A stretch of 64,000 bases of DNA from GWE2-42-39 sp942493345 (GCA_942493345.1 OW818695.1:3224001-3288000); one strand, 5' to 3'. Shown: positions 1-9,107, counted from the first letter of the stretch. Notes: generated by a model not told the origin, from the sequence alone. Numbers and translations are program-made.

Positions 1-159
1 GCGAATGTACGTGTTTTGTTCAGTAAAACCGAAGTAAAGGTTCATGTTTTTTTATTTTCTATCAGCCATACAATGGATCAGGAAAATATGGGAGAATGGG
101 AGAATGGAAGGAAATGAGAAACGATTGTTTCCAACCGTCTCAAATGTTTTCAACTGCCT

Positions 160-1626
160 TCAACTGTCTTCGTTGCTCTTTTTATGCAGTTTACTCCTTT
201 TGTAACTGTATGAGAAATAAATCACAAAACCAATCAGCATCCAGATGATTAGTCGCTCCCATGTTTCGATGGGCAATGCGAACATTTGGGCAGAGCAGAT
301 AATGATTCCGGCCAGTGGAACCCAAGGAACAAAAGGTGTTTTGAATGGCCGGTGAACATCTGGTTTTTTGATGCGCAGTACAATAATCCCCGCACAAACA
401 ATGACGAAAGCCAAAAGGGTGCCGATCGAAACCAGTTCACTCAAAATGTTGATAGGCAGAAGTCCGGCAATAATCGCTGCGGCCAGACCGGTTATCAGGG
501 TGGTGATGTAGGGAGTTTGAAACCGCGGGTGTACTTTTGCGAAACTTTTGGGCAACAGGCCGTCTTTGGCCATCGAGAAGAAAATACGCGGTTGTCCCAT
601 CAGCATCACCAGGATGACTGAACTCAATCCGGCAATTGCGCCGATTTTGATCAGCGGACGGAGCCATATCAATGCTTTCCCTGCTTTGTCGATAGCCAAT
701 GCGATCGGGGCAGCCACATCCAGTTCTTTATAATTAACGATACCGGTCAAAACGGCTGAAACGGCCACGTACAGAATTGTACAAACGATCAGCGAACCTA
801 ATATTCCAATAGGCATGTCTTTTTGTGGGTTTTTAGCTTCCTGTGCCGCGGTGGAAATTGCATCGAAGCCAATATAAGCAAAGAAGATCACCCCTGCTCC
901 GGTCAGGATGCCGCTAAATCCGAATTGCCCGAATGTGCCGGTATTTTCAGGAATAAACGGGCTCCAGTTTGTCGTGTCGATGTATGAAATTCCGAAGCCG
1001 ATAAAAAGCAGGATCACAACCAGTTTGATCATAACGATAATTCCATTGAACCGGGCCGATTCCTTGATACCGATGACCAGTAGAACGGTGATCATGGCAA
1101 TGATGAATACCGCCGGGAAATTAATCAGGTTGCCAGTAAAAACCCATCCTTCCCCTTTTATGTGATCGAACGGGGCATGGCACAGTTGCGGGGGGATATT
1201 TATTCCAAAGTCTTTTATGAAGCTGACCATGTAACCCGACCAGCCTACTGCAACAGTCGATGAAGCAAAGAGGTATTCCAAAATCAAATCCCAGCCAATC
1301 AACCATGCAAAAAATTCGCCCAACGTAGCATACGAATACGTGTAAGCACTGCCTGCAATCGGGATCATTGATGCAAATTCGGCATAGCACAAGCCTGCAA
1401 ATACGCACCCTACGGCCGAAATGAGAAACGAAAGCACCAGAGCTGGCCCTGCATGGTTGGCTGCGGCCGTACCGGTCAGGACAAAAATGCCTGTTCCTAT
1501 AATGGCCCCGATTCCGAGGGCAACCAGGTTCCATGATGTTAATGCTCTTTTAAGGCCTTGTTCCTGAGAATTGGCTTCTTTAAGCAGGGAGTCAAGCGAC
1601 TTGATGCGAAATAATTCTTTGATCAT
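160..1626 (-). CDS. APC-family amino acid permease (cationic amino acid transporter type)
   Basis: This 488-aa inner-membrane protein is a secondary transporter of the amino acid-polyamine-organocation superfamily, resembling the CAT/YfnA branch. The N-terminus carries the family hallmark GAIIGTGIFVLTG at about residues 39-51, the unwound first helix that contacts substrate. About 12 hydrophobic segments follow, with the usual cytoplasmic tail ending in a Lys/Ser-rich stretch. Length is normal for the family. The start ATG (complement of 1624-1626) sits about 26 bp downstream of a TAnnTTTG promoter element. It is transcribed alone, away from the PUL genes, with a different presumed function (amino-acid uptake), so it marks the left boundary of the glycan locus. 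The exact substrate cannot be read from sequence. Confidence 0.9.
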   Translation of the reverse strand: MIKELFRIKSLDSLLKEANSQEQGLKRALTSWNLVALGIGAIIGTGIFVLTGTAAANHAGPALVLSFLISAVGCVFAGLCYAEFASMIPIAGSAYTYSYATLGEFFAWLIGWDLILEYLFASSTVAVGWSGYMVSFIKDFGINIPPQLCHAPFDHIKGEGWVFTGNLINFPAVFIIAMITVLLVIGIKESARFNGIIVMIKLVVILLFIGFGISYIDTTNWSPFIPENTGTFGQFGFSGILTGAGVIFFAYIGFDAISTAAQEAKNPQKDMPIGILGSLIVCTILYVAVSAVLTGIVNYKELDVAAPIALAIDKAGKALIWLRPLIKIGAIAGLSSVILVMLMGQPRIFFSMAKDGLLPKSFAKVHPRFQTPYITTLITGLAAAIIAGLLPINILSELVSIGTLLAFVIVCAGIIVLRIKKPDVHRPFKTPFVPWVPLAGIIICSAQMFALPIETWERLIIWMLIGFVIYFSYSYKRSKLHKKSNEDS

Positions 1627-1652
1627 TATTGTTGTTTCGTTAGGTCATGTCA

Positions 1653-1660
1653 CAAATATA
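1653..1660 (-). promoter_or_regulatory. Bacteroidota-type -7 promoter element for the permease
   Basis: On the minus strand this reads TATATTTG, an exact match to the Bacteroidota -7 consensus TAnnTTTG. It would place the transcription start about 20 bp before the permease ATG. No convincing -33 TTTG box was found at ideal spacing, so this is a consensus match and not a proven promoter. Confidence 0.45.
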
Positions 1661-1871
1661 CTTATTCTGATGAAACGAGCATGTTTTGCCAAATACAAAA
1701 TAAGATGTTTACCCCGAAGTTTCAGGGTCATGCGAGTTCCATTTTATTGATGAAGAATAGAAAGTAATGATGAGGATACAGGATTTATAATCAGCAAAAT
1801 ATGAAAAATTAAACAATTGCCCAGAGGAACGGATTTTATGAAATTTGGATATGGGAAAATTAAGTGAAGAA

Positions 1872-1900
1872 ATAAAAAAGGCAGCCAATCCGGCTGCCTT
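1872..1900 (-). terminator. Rho-independent terminator of the sulfatase at 1914-3293
   Basis: Read on the minus strand, a perfect 9-bp stem (AAGGCAGCC paired with GGCTGCCTT, arms 1892-1900 and 1878-1886) with a 5-nt loop is followed by a run of six T. It lies 13 bp after the stop codon of the minus-strand sulfatase. It should end the HTCS/sulfatase side of the locus and insulate the permease. Confidence 0.85.
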
Positions 1901-1913
1901 GTATGTTTCTTTA

Positions 1914-3293
1914 TTATTGAACCAACGGAGGCATTGCTGAATACCATTTCAGAACTTTCTTTTTCATCTGACTGGCTAACTTTGGATATTTATCGGCCAA
2001 GTTTGTTGTTTCGAATTCGTCTTCCGCAATATTATAAAGTTCCACTTTTGCTCCATCAATATTGACAAGGAGTTTATAATCTCCTTCCCTGATCGCTAAA
2101 TCAGGATAATCTTTGGATGTTCCCGGAGGCCGTTGCCACATGATGGATTTTTTTCGCTGGGGTTGTTCATATCCCAATAATATGCGGCTTGCGTCGATTC
2201 CATCGTAGGTTACTCCTTTAGCTTTTTTTGCACCTGCAATGGTAATGATAGACGGAGCGAGGTCGATTCCGGTCAAAACGGTTGTCGTATTAACCGTTCC
2301 TTGTTTTTCTGAAGGAATCATTGATGGTCCCCAAACAATGAGGGGTTCCCTGATTCCTCCTTCATACAAATTTCCTTTGCATCCTCTTAAACCACCTGAC
2401 GATCCTATGTTTTTGGCAGGTCCATTGTCGCTCGAAAGGATGATCAGCGTATTATCTTTTAGTTTTGGGTTGTTCCGGATGTAATCGAATAACGTTGCCA
2501 GTTGAGTATCCATTTCTTTGATGACGCCACTGTAAAGATCATTCGTTTTTCCGTTTCCGCGTAAAATTCGTGGTGGCTCGAGAGGTGCATGTACATCATC
2601 AGGCCACAGGTTGATGTAGAACGGTTTGCCTGCGGATTGCGCATTTTCAATTGCCTTGATAGCCCGGCTAACGTATGTTTTTGTAAAATCTTCCCGTTTT
2701 ATCCAGTGAATTTCGCCTTTTCCCAGCTCAGCCGACATTTTTTCCAGGTTGCGTATCCCGTCTGGCAGGTTTAATGTTTCAAAGTTTGCAAGATACCGTT
2801 CGCCAATCCCTTCAAACTGGGTTACCGATTCATTGAATCCGTATTCCGTGATGTATGGAACATCGCTGATATCGCGCCCGCCACCCATGTGCCATTTACC
2901 AACATGTGCAGTATAGTACCCTGCTTCCTGTAAGTTCCTGGCAACAGACGGCGCATCAAGGGTCAGGAAATCTTTCATTCCCCGTTCCTTGTTCGATTTT
3001 CTGTCGTTAATAAATGAAGTGATGCCCCAGCGGTTTGGATATTGACCAGTTGTAACAGCCACTCTTGAAGGGGAGCAAATCGGTGCTCCGGAATAATAAC
3101 GGGTAAACCGTACTCCCTCGGTTGCAAGCCTGTCGATATTTGGCGATTCATTTACCGTACTGCCATAGCATTTCAGGTCGCCGTAACCCATATCATCAAT
3201 GTAGACGAACAAAATATTGGGCTTTTCTTGTCCAATCGATACGTTTAAGAAAGTAGCTGAAAATGCAAAACAGAGAAATAGAATTTTTTTCAT
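1914..3293 (-). CDS. Secreted S1-family sulfatase, CSPSR type
   Basis: This 459-aa formylglycine-dependent sulfatase hydrolyses sulfate esters, presumably on periplasmic oligosaccharides. Residues 1-21 form a signal peptide ending near SIGQ. The metal-binding motif YIDDMGYGDL is at 31-40. The FGly site is Cys73 in CSPSR, followed by TTGQYP. HVGKWHMGGG and SSDNGP further along are the other S1 landmarks. It is closely similar across its length to the sulfatases at 38035-39483 and 33112-34551, with which it shares APICSPSRVAVTTGQYP-like and LYEGGIREP segments, so the three look like duplicates within the PUL. It lies downstream of the HTCS on the same strand with a 148-bp gap and its own terminator. 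Conversion of Cys73 needs a maturase that is not in the window. Confidence 0.93.
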   Translation of the reverse strand: MKKILFLCFAFSATFLNVSIGQEKPNILFVYIDDMGYGDLKCYGSTVNESPNIDRLATEGVRFTRYYSGAPICSPSRVAVTTGQYPNRWGITSFINDRKSNKERGMKDFLTLDAPSVARNLQEAGYYTAHVGKWHMGGGRDISDVPYITEYGFNESVTQFEGIGERYLANFETLNLPDGIRNLEKMSAELGKGEIHWIKREDFTKTYVSRAIKAIENAQSAGKPFYINLWPDDVHAPLEPPRILRGNGKTNDLYSGVIKEMDTQLATLFDYIRNNPKLKDNTLIILSSDNGPAKNIGSSGGLRGCKGNLYEGGIREPLIVWGPSMIPSEKQGTVNTTTVLTGIDLAPSIITIAGAKKAKGVTYDGIDASRILLGYEQPQRKKSIMWQRPPGTSKDYPDLAIREGDYKLLVNIDGAKVELYNIAEDEFETTNLADKYPKLASQMKKKVLKWYSAMPPLVQ

Positions 3294-3313
3294 TGTTTTA
3301 ATTTTTTGATGTT

Positions 3314-3334
3314 AAAAAAACGCTTCCGTTTTTT
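3314..3334 (-). terminator. A/T-rich hairpin between HTCS and sulfatase (weak terminator or leader hairpin)
   Basis: On the minus strand an 8-bp stem (AAAAAACG/CGTTTTTT) with a GAAG tetraloop ends in a T run. It follows the HTCS stop by about 107 bp and ends only about 20 bp before the sulfatase start. It could terminate HTCS transcripts, or sit in the leader of the sulfatase mRNA. The stem has only two C:G pairs, so it is weak. Confidence 0.35.
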
Positions 3335-3412
3335 AACGAATGTGTCGTTTGATTTCTGCAATATTTTTGCAATTCAAAGATGAAGAAAACAACATTTTCC
3401 CGTTGTAATCTT

Positions 3413-3436
3413 TGTTCTGAACGTTAGCATTATTGT
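3413..3436 (+). promoter_or_regulatory. Degenerate fourth copy of the candidate PUL operator
   Basis: TGTTC, then GTTAGCATTATTGTTT, resembles the operator left half at 7590, 21322 and 49347, but with one extra spacer base and an altered right end. No GAACAAT partner is found 60 bp further on. It lies just upstream of the minus-strand sulfatase, in inverted orientation relative to that gene, and could be a weak site or chance. Confidence 0.3.
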
Positions 3437-3441
3437 TTTAT

Positions 3442-6400
3442 TTATGCTTCTGTTTTATGTTCTGTCTTATCTTTTGCTGTTTTCATCTTTTCGTTCCTGA
3501 AATCGGTGGGAGAGACATTGAAAATTTTCCTGAAAGTACGACTGAAATAATTGGGGTCGTTGAATCCAACTTTGTAAGCAATCTCAGACATTGTGAGTTC
3601 CGGGTTCTCAATTAAAATTTTTTGTGCTTCGCGAAGCCTGATGGTATTGATAAATTCGGTAGCGCTTAAATCGAGTATTTGCTTGAGTTTGGTGTGCAGC
3701 AAGGTCCTTCCGATGCCTAATTCCGATGTTAATATGGAAACTCCAAAATCCGGTTTGTCGATATTGGCATGGATTACAGAAGTGATTTTTTCAATAAATT
3801 GCTGGTCTTTATTTTTTAGAGGAAGTCCAATTTCCAGGCTACCGAATTGAATAAAGTGTTTCTTGATGTTCGTTTTTGAGTTCAGAATATTTTTGATGTG
3901 CAATTCGAGTTCTGAAAGCAGGAATGGTTTTGGTAAATAAACATCGGCTCCTACTTCCAAGCTTTCGATCCGTGATTCGATATCTGATTTTGAGGTAAGC
4001 ATAATGACCGGGACATGGCAATATTCAAAGTTGTCTTTCATCTTTTTACAAAGGGTGATGCCGTCCATTTGGGGCATCATAAGATCGGTGACAATCAAGT
4101 CGGGAACATTCTTCTGAATTAGTTGCCAGGCTTCCATTCCGTTGTGTAAACCGTTTACTTTGTATTTTTCTTTGAAATGGTCGCATAAAAATTTTAAAAA
4201 CTCCTTGTTGTCTTCAACAAAATAAATTTCAAAACCAGTGGTGGAATTTTCGTGTTCAAAATCAGAATCATCGTGGGACGACTGTATCGTCAGGTTTTCG
4301 ATGACGCTCTTTTTTAGTTGGATGATGTCCGGCGTGGCAATGGGTTCTTTTTCTTCGACGTATGGCAATTTCACCACGAACGAAGTTCCTTCTCCGGGCT
4401 TGCTTTCAACGGTAATTTTACCATCTAAAAATTTCACCAGGCTTTGTGTCAGAGTCAACCCAATTCCACTTCCCTGGTATTCATTTTGGTCGTCTTCTAT
4501 TTTGTAAAATAGCTTAAATATTTTTGCCATTTGCTCTTCTGTCATTCCGTTCCCTGTATCAGAAACAGTAAGCGACAGGAACAGCTGGTTATCTTCCTGT
4601 ATGGTTTCGATTTTGAACGTAATTTCCCCATGTTCGGGGGTGTATTTAAATGCGTTGCTCAATAAGTTTGAAACAATTTTTTCGAGCTTATCGGGATCGA
4701 ATTTTATATAAAGGCTTTCGTTTTGTGAGACAAAAATATATTCCAGTTCTTTTCTTTTAAACAAAGTCGTAAATGCGTCGAATAATTCCCTCAGAAAGTG
4801 GATCACATTGCCATATTGAAGATTGGTAATCGCATGATCGGTTTCAATTTTACGAAAATCCATCAGCTGGTTGATGAGGAATTGCAACCTTAGTACATTG
4901 CGTTTAAGGGTGATCACCCGGTTTGCAAACTGTTCAGGAACCTTGTCTCCCGAAAAGAATGCGTCGAGGGAGGCGAGTATGATGGTCAGCGGCGTTTTAA
5001 ATTCGTGAGATATGTAAGTGAAAAAATTGATTTTATGTTGATGCAATTCCTGAAGTTTTTCTTTTTCAATTTTTTCGATATTCAATGCCATTTTTTCCTT
5101 GTGCCTGATTTCGTTGAACCTGTAAAAAAGGAAAATAGAAATACTGAGAAGAAAAGTATAGCTTAAATAGGCCCAAAAGGTTCTCCATAGAGGAGGTCGT
5201 ATCGTTATTTTTATACTTCTCTCCAGTTCGTTTGGAAAATTGTAAATATTGGTGGCTTTCATTCGAAAGAAATAGTCGCCAGGGGGCAGGTTGGTATAGC
5301 TCACCGTTTGGTGGTTTCCCGCTGACTGCCATGTCGATTCAAAACCATCCATGTAATAGAAGAAATTGTTCTTTCCCATGGAATAAAAGTCCAGGGCTAT
5401 AAAATCGAAACTGATAACATTCTGGTGATATTTGAGGGTGATGTGATCGGTTAAATCGATATCCTTTTTTAATATTGATTTTTCTCCCGGTCTCACAGGC
5501 TCGTTGAACAACCGGAAATTGGTAAAATGTATTTCAGGTTCCGATTCGTAAGTCCTTATCTGGGTCGGATGGAAATAAGTCAGACCGTTTACAGCGCCAA
5601 AATACATGGTGCCATCGTCTGCTTTTAAGTATGATTTATAGTTGAACTGATTTCCCACCAAGCCATGGTCGACCGTAAAGTTCCGGATTTCACCTGTCAC
5701 ATAATTGAATTTTGATATTCCCTTATTGGAGCTTATCCATAGGTTGTTCTGATCGTCTTCGAGGATGCCGTAAATAACATTATTGGGTAAGCCGTCATCC
5801 ATGTTGTAAGTTCTAAATTGCTGGGTGTCGGGATCGAATAATACCAATCCGCCGCCCCGCGAACCAATCCAAATTTTACCCCTGGAATCAACGCAATGGC
5901 AGATAAATGAATTACTGTACAGATTTTTTGTGCTGTCTTTCTGGTAATGGCTGATTTCGTCTGTTTTTTGATTGTATCGGTAAATCCCGAATTTTTCGTT
6001 TGTACAGAACCAATAATTTTTTTGTTTATCCTGAAAAATATCGTAAATGAATTTTCCCCTGAATATTTCCGGTTTGAAACGGGAGAACTGGTTATTGTTT
6101 TTATCAAAACAGTCGACCCCATCCATCGTGCCAACCCAAAGTAAATCATTTGGATCGCAATATAAAGAGAATGCAAAGTTGTTGATCAGTGACTTGGGGT
6201 TACCGACAATGTGGGAAAAATTCTTAATTGTATAACTCAACGGATCTATTTTGTTGATTCCGCCGAAAAAATTTCCCGACCATACATTTCCTTCCTTGTC
6301 GGTCGCCAGCGCATGGACATTACTGCTGATTTGAGTATTGTCTTGTTTTTGATTGTTTAGTATATGATTAAACGTGCATTTTTCTTGATCGAAAATCGCA

Positions 6401-7524
6401 ATGCCTGCATCTTCTGTAGCAATCCATAACTTACCGTCGGGTGCTGTAATGATTTGGCTAAGGGCCTTTCCTTTTAATTCTCCGGGTTTTATTCCGGGTT
6501 CTATTTTTCTAAAACCGGATAGAACCGGTTCACTGAAGTTTAAACCGCCAAAATAGGTGCCAAGCCACATGATGTTCTCGCGGCTCATGAATATTTTATA
6601 GATAGCATTGTCGTTGATGGAAGCAACAGTTGGGTCAAACGATTGCAAATAATGTTCAAAATCTGCCTTCTCAATATCATAAATGAACAGTCCTTTTTCG
6701 GTGCCAATCCAATATTTTCCGTCTTTGTCTTCGGCAATGTCGCGGGTAAAATACATCGGATGCGTGCTTCCTGATGACGTTTTCAGAGGAATGTTTCTGA
6801 ATTTTTCCGTCTTCATATCTAAAAGCAGAGGGCCATCCCTAAAAGTGCCGATCCATAACTGGTTGCGAGAATCAATTTTAATGGAGGAAATAGGAGAGGG
6901 AATAAAATTGGGCAATCCTTCGGGCTTGGCATAAAAGGTTTTCAATACGACGCCTGCTTCATTGAACTGAAATACCCGTTGTCTTTTGAAAGTCCAAAAA
7001 TTTCCGGACGAATCTTCCTGGATCTGAAGCATCGAACTTTCGAGGGGCAGGCGTTCCTTAATTTCTCCTGTTACGGATGCATAGTAAACTCCCGTTTCGG
7101 AACTTACAATAATTTTCCCTTTGCTGGTTTCGAAAATATCATTGATGTACCCTAACGATTTTTCTTCATAAATAATTTGAGTAAAGTTATCGTATTCGGG
7201 TTTGAACAAACAAAGTCCTTCACTTGTACCGACAAATAATTGTCCCTGCTTGGTCACCAGTAACGACCGTATTTCATTTGACTGGAGTGAATACGAGGTT
7301 GTATCGGAATAATATATTTTGAAACCGTAACTGTCGTATCTGTTTAACCCTTCTCCTGTGGCAATCCAGATGAAACCGTTATGATCCTGCTCAATATCGA
7401 AAACTGTATTGTACGAAAGCCCCTCAATGGTTGTAAAATGTTGGAATTTTTTCTCTTGGGCCCATAGCCTGGAAACAGTGGTTAAAACAAAAAATATAGA
7501 TAGTAATACTAATGATCGTTTCAT
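3442..7524 (-). CDS. Hybrid two-component system regulator (HTCS) of the PUL
   Basis: This 1360-aa protein fuses sensor kinase and response regulator in one chain. Residues 1-22 are a signal peptide. About 25-700 are repeated propeller blades of the Reg_prop type (GFIWIATGEGLNRYD and many similar). A Y_Y_Y-like domain follows to about 775, then one membrane helix near 781-802. The histidine kinase core has the phosphoacceptor His840 in SHEFKTPLT, an N-box NLLSNAFKYTPEHG near 953, and the G-boxes DTGNGM and GSGIGLTLTQ. The receiver carries Asp1147 in VTDLMMP and the Lys in LPKPF. The C-terminal AraC-type DNA-binding domain covers about 1240-1350 (NDPNYFSRTFRKIFNVSP). All key residues are present. 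It lies divergent to the enzyme block, with one copy of the candidate operator in the shared intergenic region. It probably senses an imported oligosaccharide and activates the PUL. Confidence 0.96.
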   Translation of the reverse strand: MKRSLVLLSIFFVLTTVSRLWAQEKKFQHFTTIEGLSYNTVFDIEQDHNGFIWIATGEGLNRYDSYGFKIYYSDTTSYSLQSNEIRSLLVTKQGQLFVGTSEGLCLFKPEYDNFTQIIYEEKSLGYINDIFETSKGKIIVSSETGVYYASVTGEIKERLPLESSMLQIQEDSSGNFWTFKRQRVFQFNEAGVVLKTFYAKPEGLPNFIPSPISSIKIDSRNQLWIGTFRDGPLLLDMKTEKFRNIPLKTSSGSTHPMYFTRDIAEDKDGKYWIGTEKGLFIYDIEKADFEHYLQSFDPTVASINDNAIYKIFMSRENIMWLGTYFGGLNFSEPVLSGFRKIEPGIKPGELKGKALSQIITAPDGKLWIATEDAGIAIFDQEKCTFNHILNNQKQDNTQISSNVHALATDKEGNVWSGNFFGGINKIDPLSYTIKNFSHIVGNPKSLINNFAFSLYCDPNDLLWVGTMDGVDCFDKNNNQFSRFKPEIFRGKFIYDIFQDKQKNYWFCTNEKFGIYRYNQKTDEISHYQKDSTKNLYSNSFICHCVDSRGKIWIGSRGGGLVLFDPDTQQFRTYNMDDGLPNNVIYGILEDDQNNLWISSNKGISKFNYVTGEIRNFTVDHGLVGNQFNYKSYLKADDGTMYFGAVNGLTYFHPTQIRTYESEPEIHFTNFRLFNEPVRPGEKSILKKDIDLTDHITLKYHQNVISFDFIALDFYSMGKNNFFYYMDGFESTWQSAGNHQTVSYTNLPPGDYFFRMKATNIYNFPNELERSIKITIRPPLWRTFWAYLSYTFLLSISIFLFYRFNEIRHKEKMALNIEKIEKEKLQELHQHKINFFTYISHEFKTPLTIILASLDAFFSGDKVPEQFANRVITLKRNVLRLQFLINQLMDFRKIETDHAITNLQYGNVIHFLRELFDAFTTLFKRKELEYIFVSQNESLYIKFDPDKLEKIVSNLLSNAFKYTPEHGEITFKIETIQEDNQLFLSLTVSDTGNGMTEEQMAKIFKLFYKIEDDQNEYQGSGIGLTLTQSLVKFLDGKITVESKPGEGTSFVVKLPYVEEKEPIATPDIIQLKKSVIENLTIQSSHDDSDFEHENSTTGFEIYFVEDNKEFLKFLCDHFKEKYKVNGLHNGMEAWQLIQKNVPDLIVTDLMMPQMDGITLCKKMKDNFEYCHVPVIMLTSKSDIESRIESLEVGADVYLPKPFLLSELELHIKNILNSKTNIKKHFIQFGSLEIGLPLKNKDQQFIEKITSVIHANIDKPDFGVSILTSELGIGRTLLHTKLKQILDLSATEFINTIRLREAQKILIENPELTMSEIAYKVGFNDPNYFSRTFRKIFNVSPTDFRNEKMKTAKDKTEHKTEA

Positions 7525-7589
7525 GGCAATAAAATTAATTGTTGAAGAAACATCCCGGGTTCACTGAATCATTAATTGCTTCGTATTAA

Positions 7590-7656
7590 TGTTCTTCTGT
7601 TAGCATTTTTGTTCATTTTTTAAATGGTTTACAATTTATGTATTTTTTAGAACAAT
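7590..7656 (+). promoter_or_regulatory. Candidate HTCS operator, copy A
   Basis: The left half (7590-7614) is TGTTC, three variable bases, then TGTTAGCATTTTTGTTC. The right half (7643-7656) is TTTTTTAGAACAAT, with GAACAAT beginning 60 bp after the left half starts. The same two halves with 61- and 62-bp spacing occur upstream of the SusC genes at 21468 and 49501. TTTTTGTTC and GAACAA form inverted half-sites. It lies between the divergent HTCS and GH43 genes, and GAACAAT ends 50 bp before a TAnnTTTG element. Confidence 0.7.
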
Positions 7657-7705
7657 CTTCATGTGAATATGAAAGAAATTCCTAATGATGCATGAAAATA
7701 GTGTC

Positions 7706-7713
7706 TATTTTTG
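7706..7713 (+). promoter_or_regulatory. Bacteroidota -7 promoter element of the first enzyme block
   Basis: TATTTTTG is an exact TAnnTTTG match, 50 bp after the right half of operator A. The corresponding distances are 55 bp at 21444 and 49 bp at 49464. A start of transcription near 7720 is implied, which leaves an 80-90 nt leader before the preferred ATG of the next gene. Confidence 0.55.
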
Positions 7714-7804
7714 AATATGCTGGCAATAAAGTAACTGACATAAGGATACTTTGCCAAACCTTTTTGTACTCCTGCTATGTTTTTTAATGATAAATTTTGG
7801 ACTG

Positions 7805-8920
7805 ATGAGACACAATTTAAAATCCTTCCTTATTCTGTTCTTTCTTGGCTGTTTTTCTTTGATTGCCATCAATCAGGCAAGATGTTCAACAAAAATAAAT
7901 CCGGCGACGGATAAGTCTGGTTGCATTGTTGCTGATAATGAGCAGCAAGGAAAAGCAATCCATGTGCTGGATGAGTGGATGCGTGATCCATATATTACGT
8001 TAGGACCCGACGGTTATTATTACCTGTCGTGTACCCGGTTATGGAATTCTTCATATAAACCCGGATTGGAAATGTGGCGGAGCAACGATTTACATAATTG
8101 GGAAGAAATGGGGCTTTTATGGTCTTTCTCCGATTCGAAATGGATGCCTGAAGCGCTGGCCGAGATCGCTAAGGAAATGAAAAAAGATGCTCATTTGTGG
8201 GCTCCCGAAATGTATTTTCTCGACGGACGATGGGTGTCTGTTTATACCACTTCGTTGCGGTACTCAAATTTAATGACAACCAAAGGAGCAAAGCTGGAAG
8301 GACCTTTTGATGAACCAATCGGTCGCGACTTCATGTACAAACACGATCCGTCAATTTTTGCCGATGACGATGGTTCCAAATGGCTAATCTGGGGTTGTAC
8401 GAAAATTGCCCCCTTAAAGAATGATTTGAGCGGTTTTGCCGGACCTGAAAAATCGATTGCTCCCTCTGACCGTAAAATGGGACATGAAGGGTGCTTTATT
8501 CTTAAAATTGAAGGCAAATATTTATTGTTTGGCACTGCCTGGTCGACCGATGAGATGAGGCATGGTTCATATAACTTATACTATTGCACGGCTGATCATA
8601 TTGAAGGACCTTACGGGCCGCGGAAATTTGCCGGACGCTTTCTCGGACATGGTAATATATTCAAAGATAAACAGGGGCAATGGTGGTGTACCGCCTTTTT
8701 AAATGGCGATTATGTAACTCCAGAACAGGTCGCTCAAAACGGAGTTAGCATCCAAAAAGCAGAATCGATGAATAAACAAGGATTGACGCTGGTTCCAATG
8801 GATATTCACATGGAAAATGGCGATATTGTGGTGCGTGCAAAAGATCCGCTTTATGCCAATCCAGGGAAAGATGAAGTTCAGGATTTTTCAGGTACGGGCA
8901 ATATCCCGGGAAAACGTTGA
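7805..8920 (+). CDS. GH43-like (five-bladed propeller) secreted glycoside hydrolase
   Basis: This 371-aa protein (from ATG 7805) probably removes a terminal arabinofuranosyl, xylosyl or galactosyl-type residue. The start at 7805 gives a clean signal peptide (MRHNLKSFLILFFLGCF...). An in-frame TTG at 7751 and ATG at 7787 exist but would extend the peptide with extra hydrophobic residues. Clan GH-F landmarks are visible: Asp61 in MRDPYI (base), Asp181 in HDPSIF (pKa modulator) and Glu228 in GHEGCF (acid). LWAPEMYFLDGRW is the usual blade sequence. It is more distant from the other two GH43-like proteins in the window (15974 and 36882) than those are from each other, and GH117-like placement cannot be excluded. 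It is first in the operator-A unit and is followed by a strong terminator. Confidence 0.8.
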   Translation: MRHNLKSFLILFFLGCFSLIAINQARCSTKINPATDKSGCIVADNEQQGKAIHVLDEWMRDPYITLGPDGYYYLSCTRLWNSSYKPGLEMWRSNDLHNWEEMGLLWSFSDSKWMPEALAEIAKEMKKDAHLWAPEMYFLDGRWVSVYTTSLRYSNLMTTKGAKLEGPFDEPIGRDFMYKHDPSIFADDDGSKWLIWGCTKIAPLKNDLSGFAGPEKSIAPSDRKMGHEGCFILKIEGKYLLFGTAWSTDEMRHGSYNLYYCTADHIEGPYGPRKFAGRFLGHGNIFKDKQGQWWCTAFLNGDYVTPEQVAQNGVSIQKAESMNKQGLTLVPMDIHMENGDIVVRAKDPLYANPGKDEVQDFSGTGNIPGKR

Positions 8921-9040
8921 TTCTTTTGTAGGACGCTCAATTTAAATTATTAGAGACACAAAGTAAGTTAACGACTGAAGAATGAATATCGACATTAAAA
9001 TATTGCCTACAGGCATTTAGTTTAGCTTGATTAAAAAAGA

Positions 9041-9068
9041 AAGGTCTTTTTTCAAGACCTTCTTTTTC
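9041..9068 (+). terminator. Rho-independent terminator after the first GH43
   Basis: A perfect 8-bp stem AAGGTCTT/AAGACCTT (9041-9048, 9054-9061) with a 5-nt loop is followed by CTTTTTCC. It lies 120 bp after the GH43 stop and 40 bp before the next sulfatase ATG. It should limit or attenuate read-through from operator A into the rest of the enzyme block. Confidence 0.8.
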
Positions 9069-9107
9069 CTATTTTGAGAATCAGAGAATCTAAAAAGACT
9101 TAAATAC

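Noticed and set aside
121..170. Short repeats CAACTGCCTT/CAACTGTCTT and GGGAGAATGG pairs
   Set aside because: They are two-copy imperfect repeats of 10 bp at the permease 3' end, too short to call an array or CRISPR.
286..1165. Plus-strand ORFs opposite the permease
   Set aside because: They are shadows of the permease coding strand, without signal peptide, family motif or ribosome site.
1744..1947. 67-codon minus-strand ORF overlapping the sulfatase terminator
   Set aside because: It runs through the terminator hairpin and has no recognisable motif.
7751..7804. N-terminal extension of the first GH43 from TTG 7751
   Set aside because: It adds 18 hydrophobic residues before a good signal peptide that begins at ATG 7805. 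ATG 7787 is also possible but less natural.
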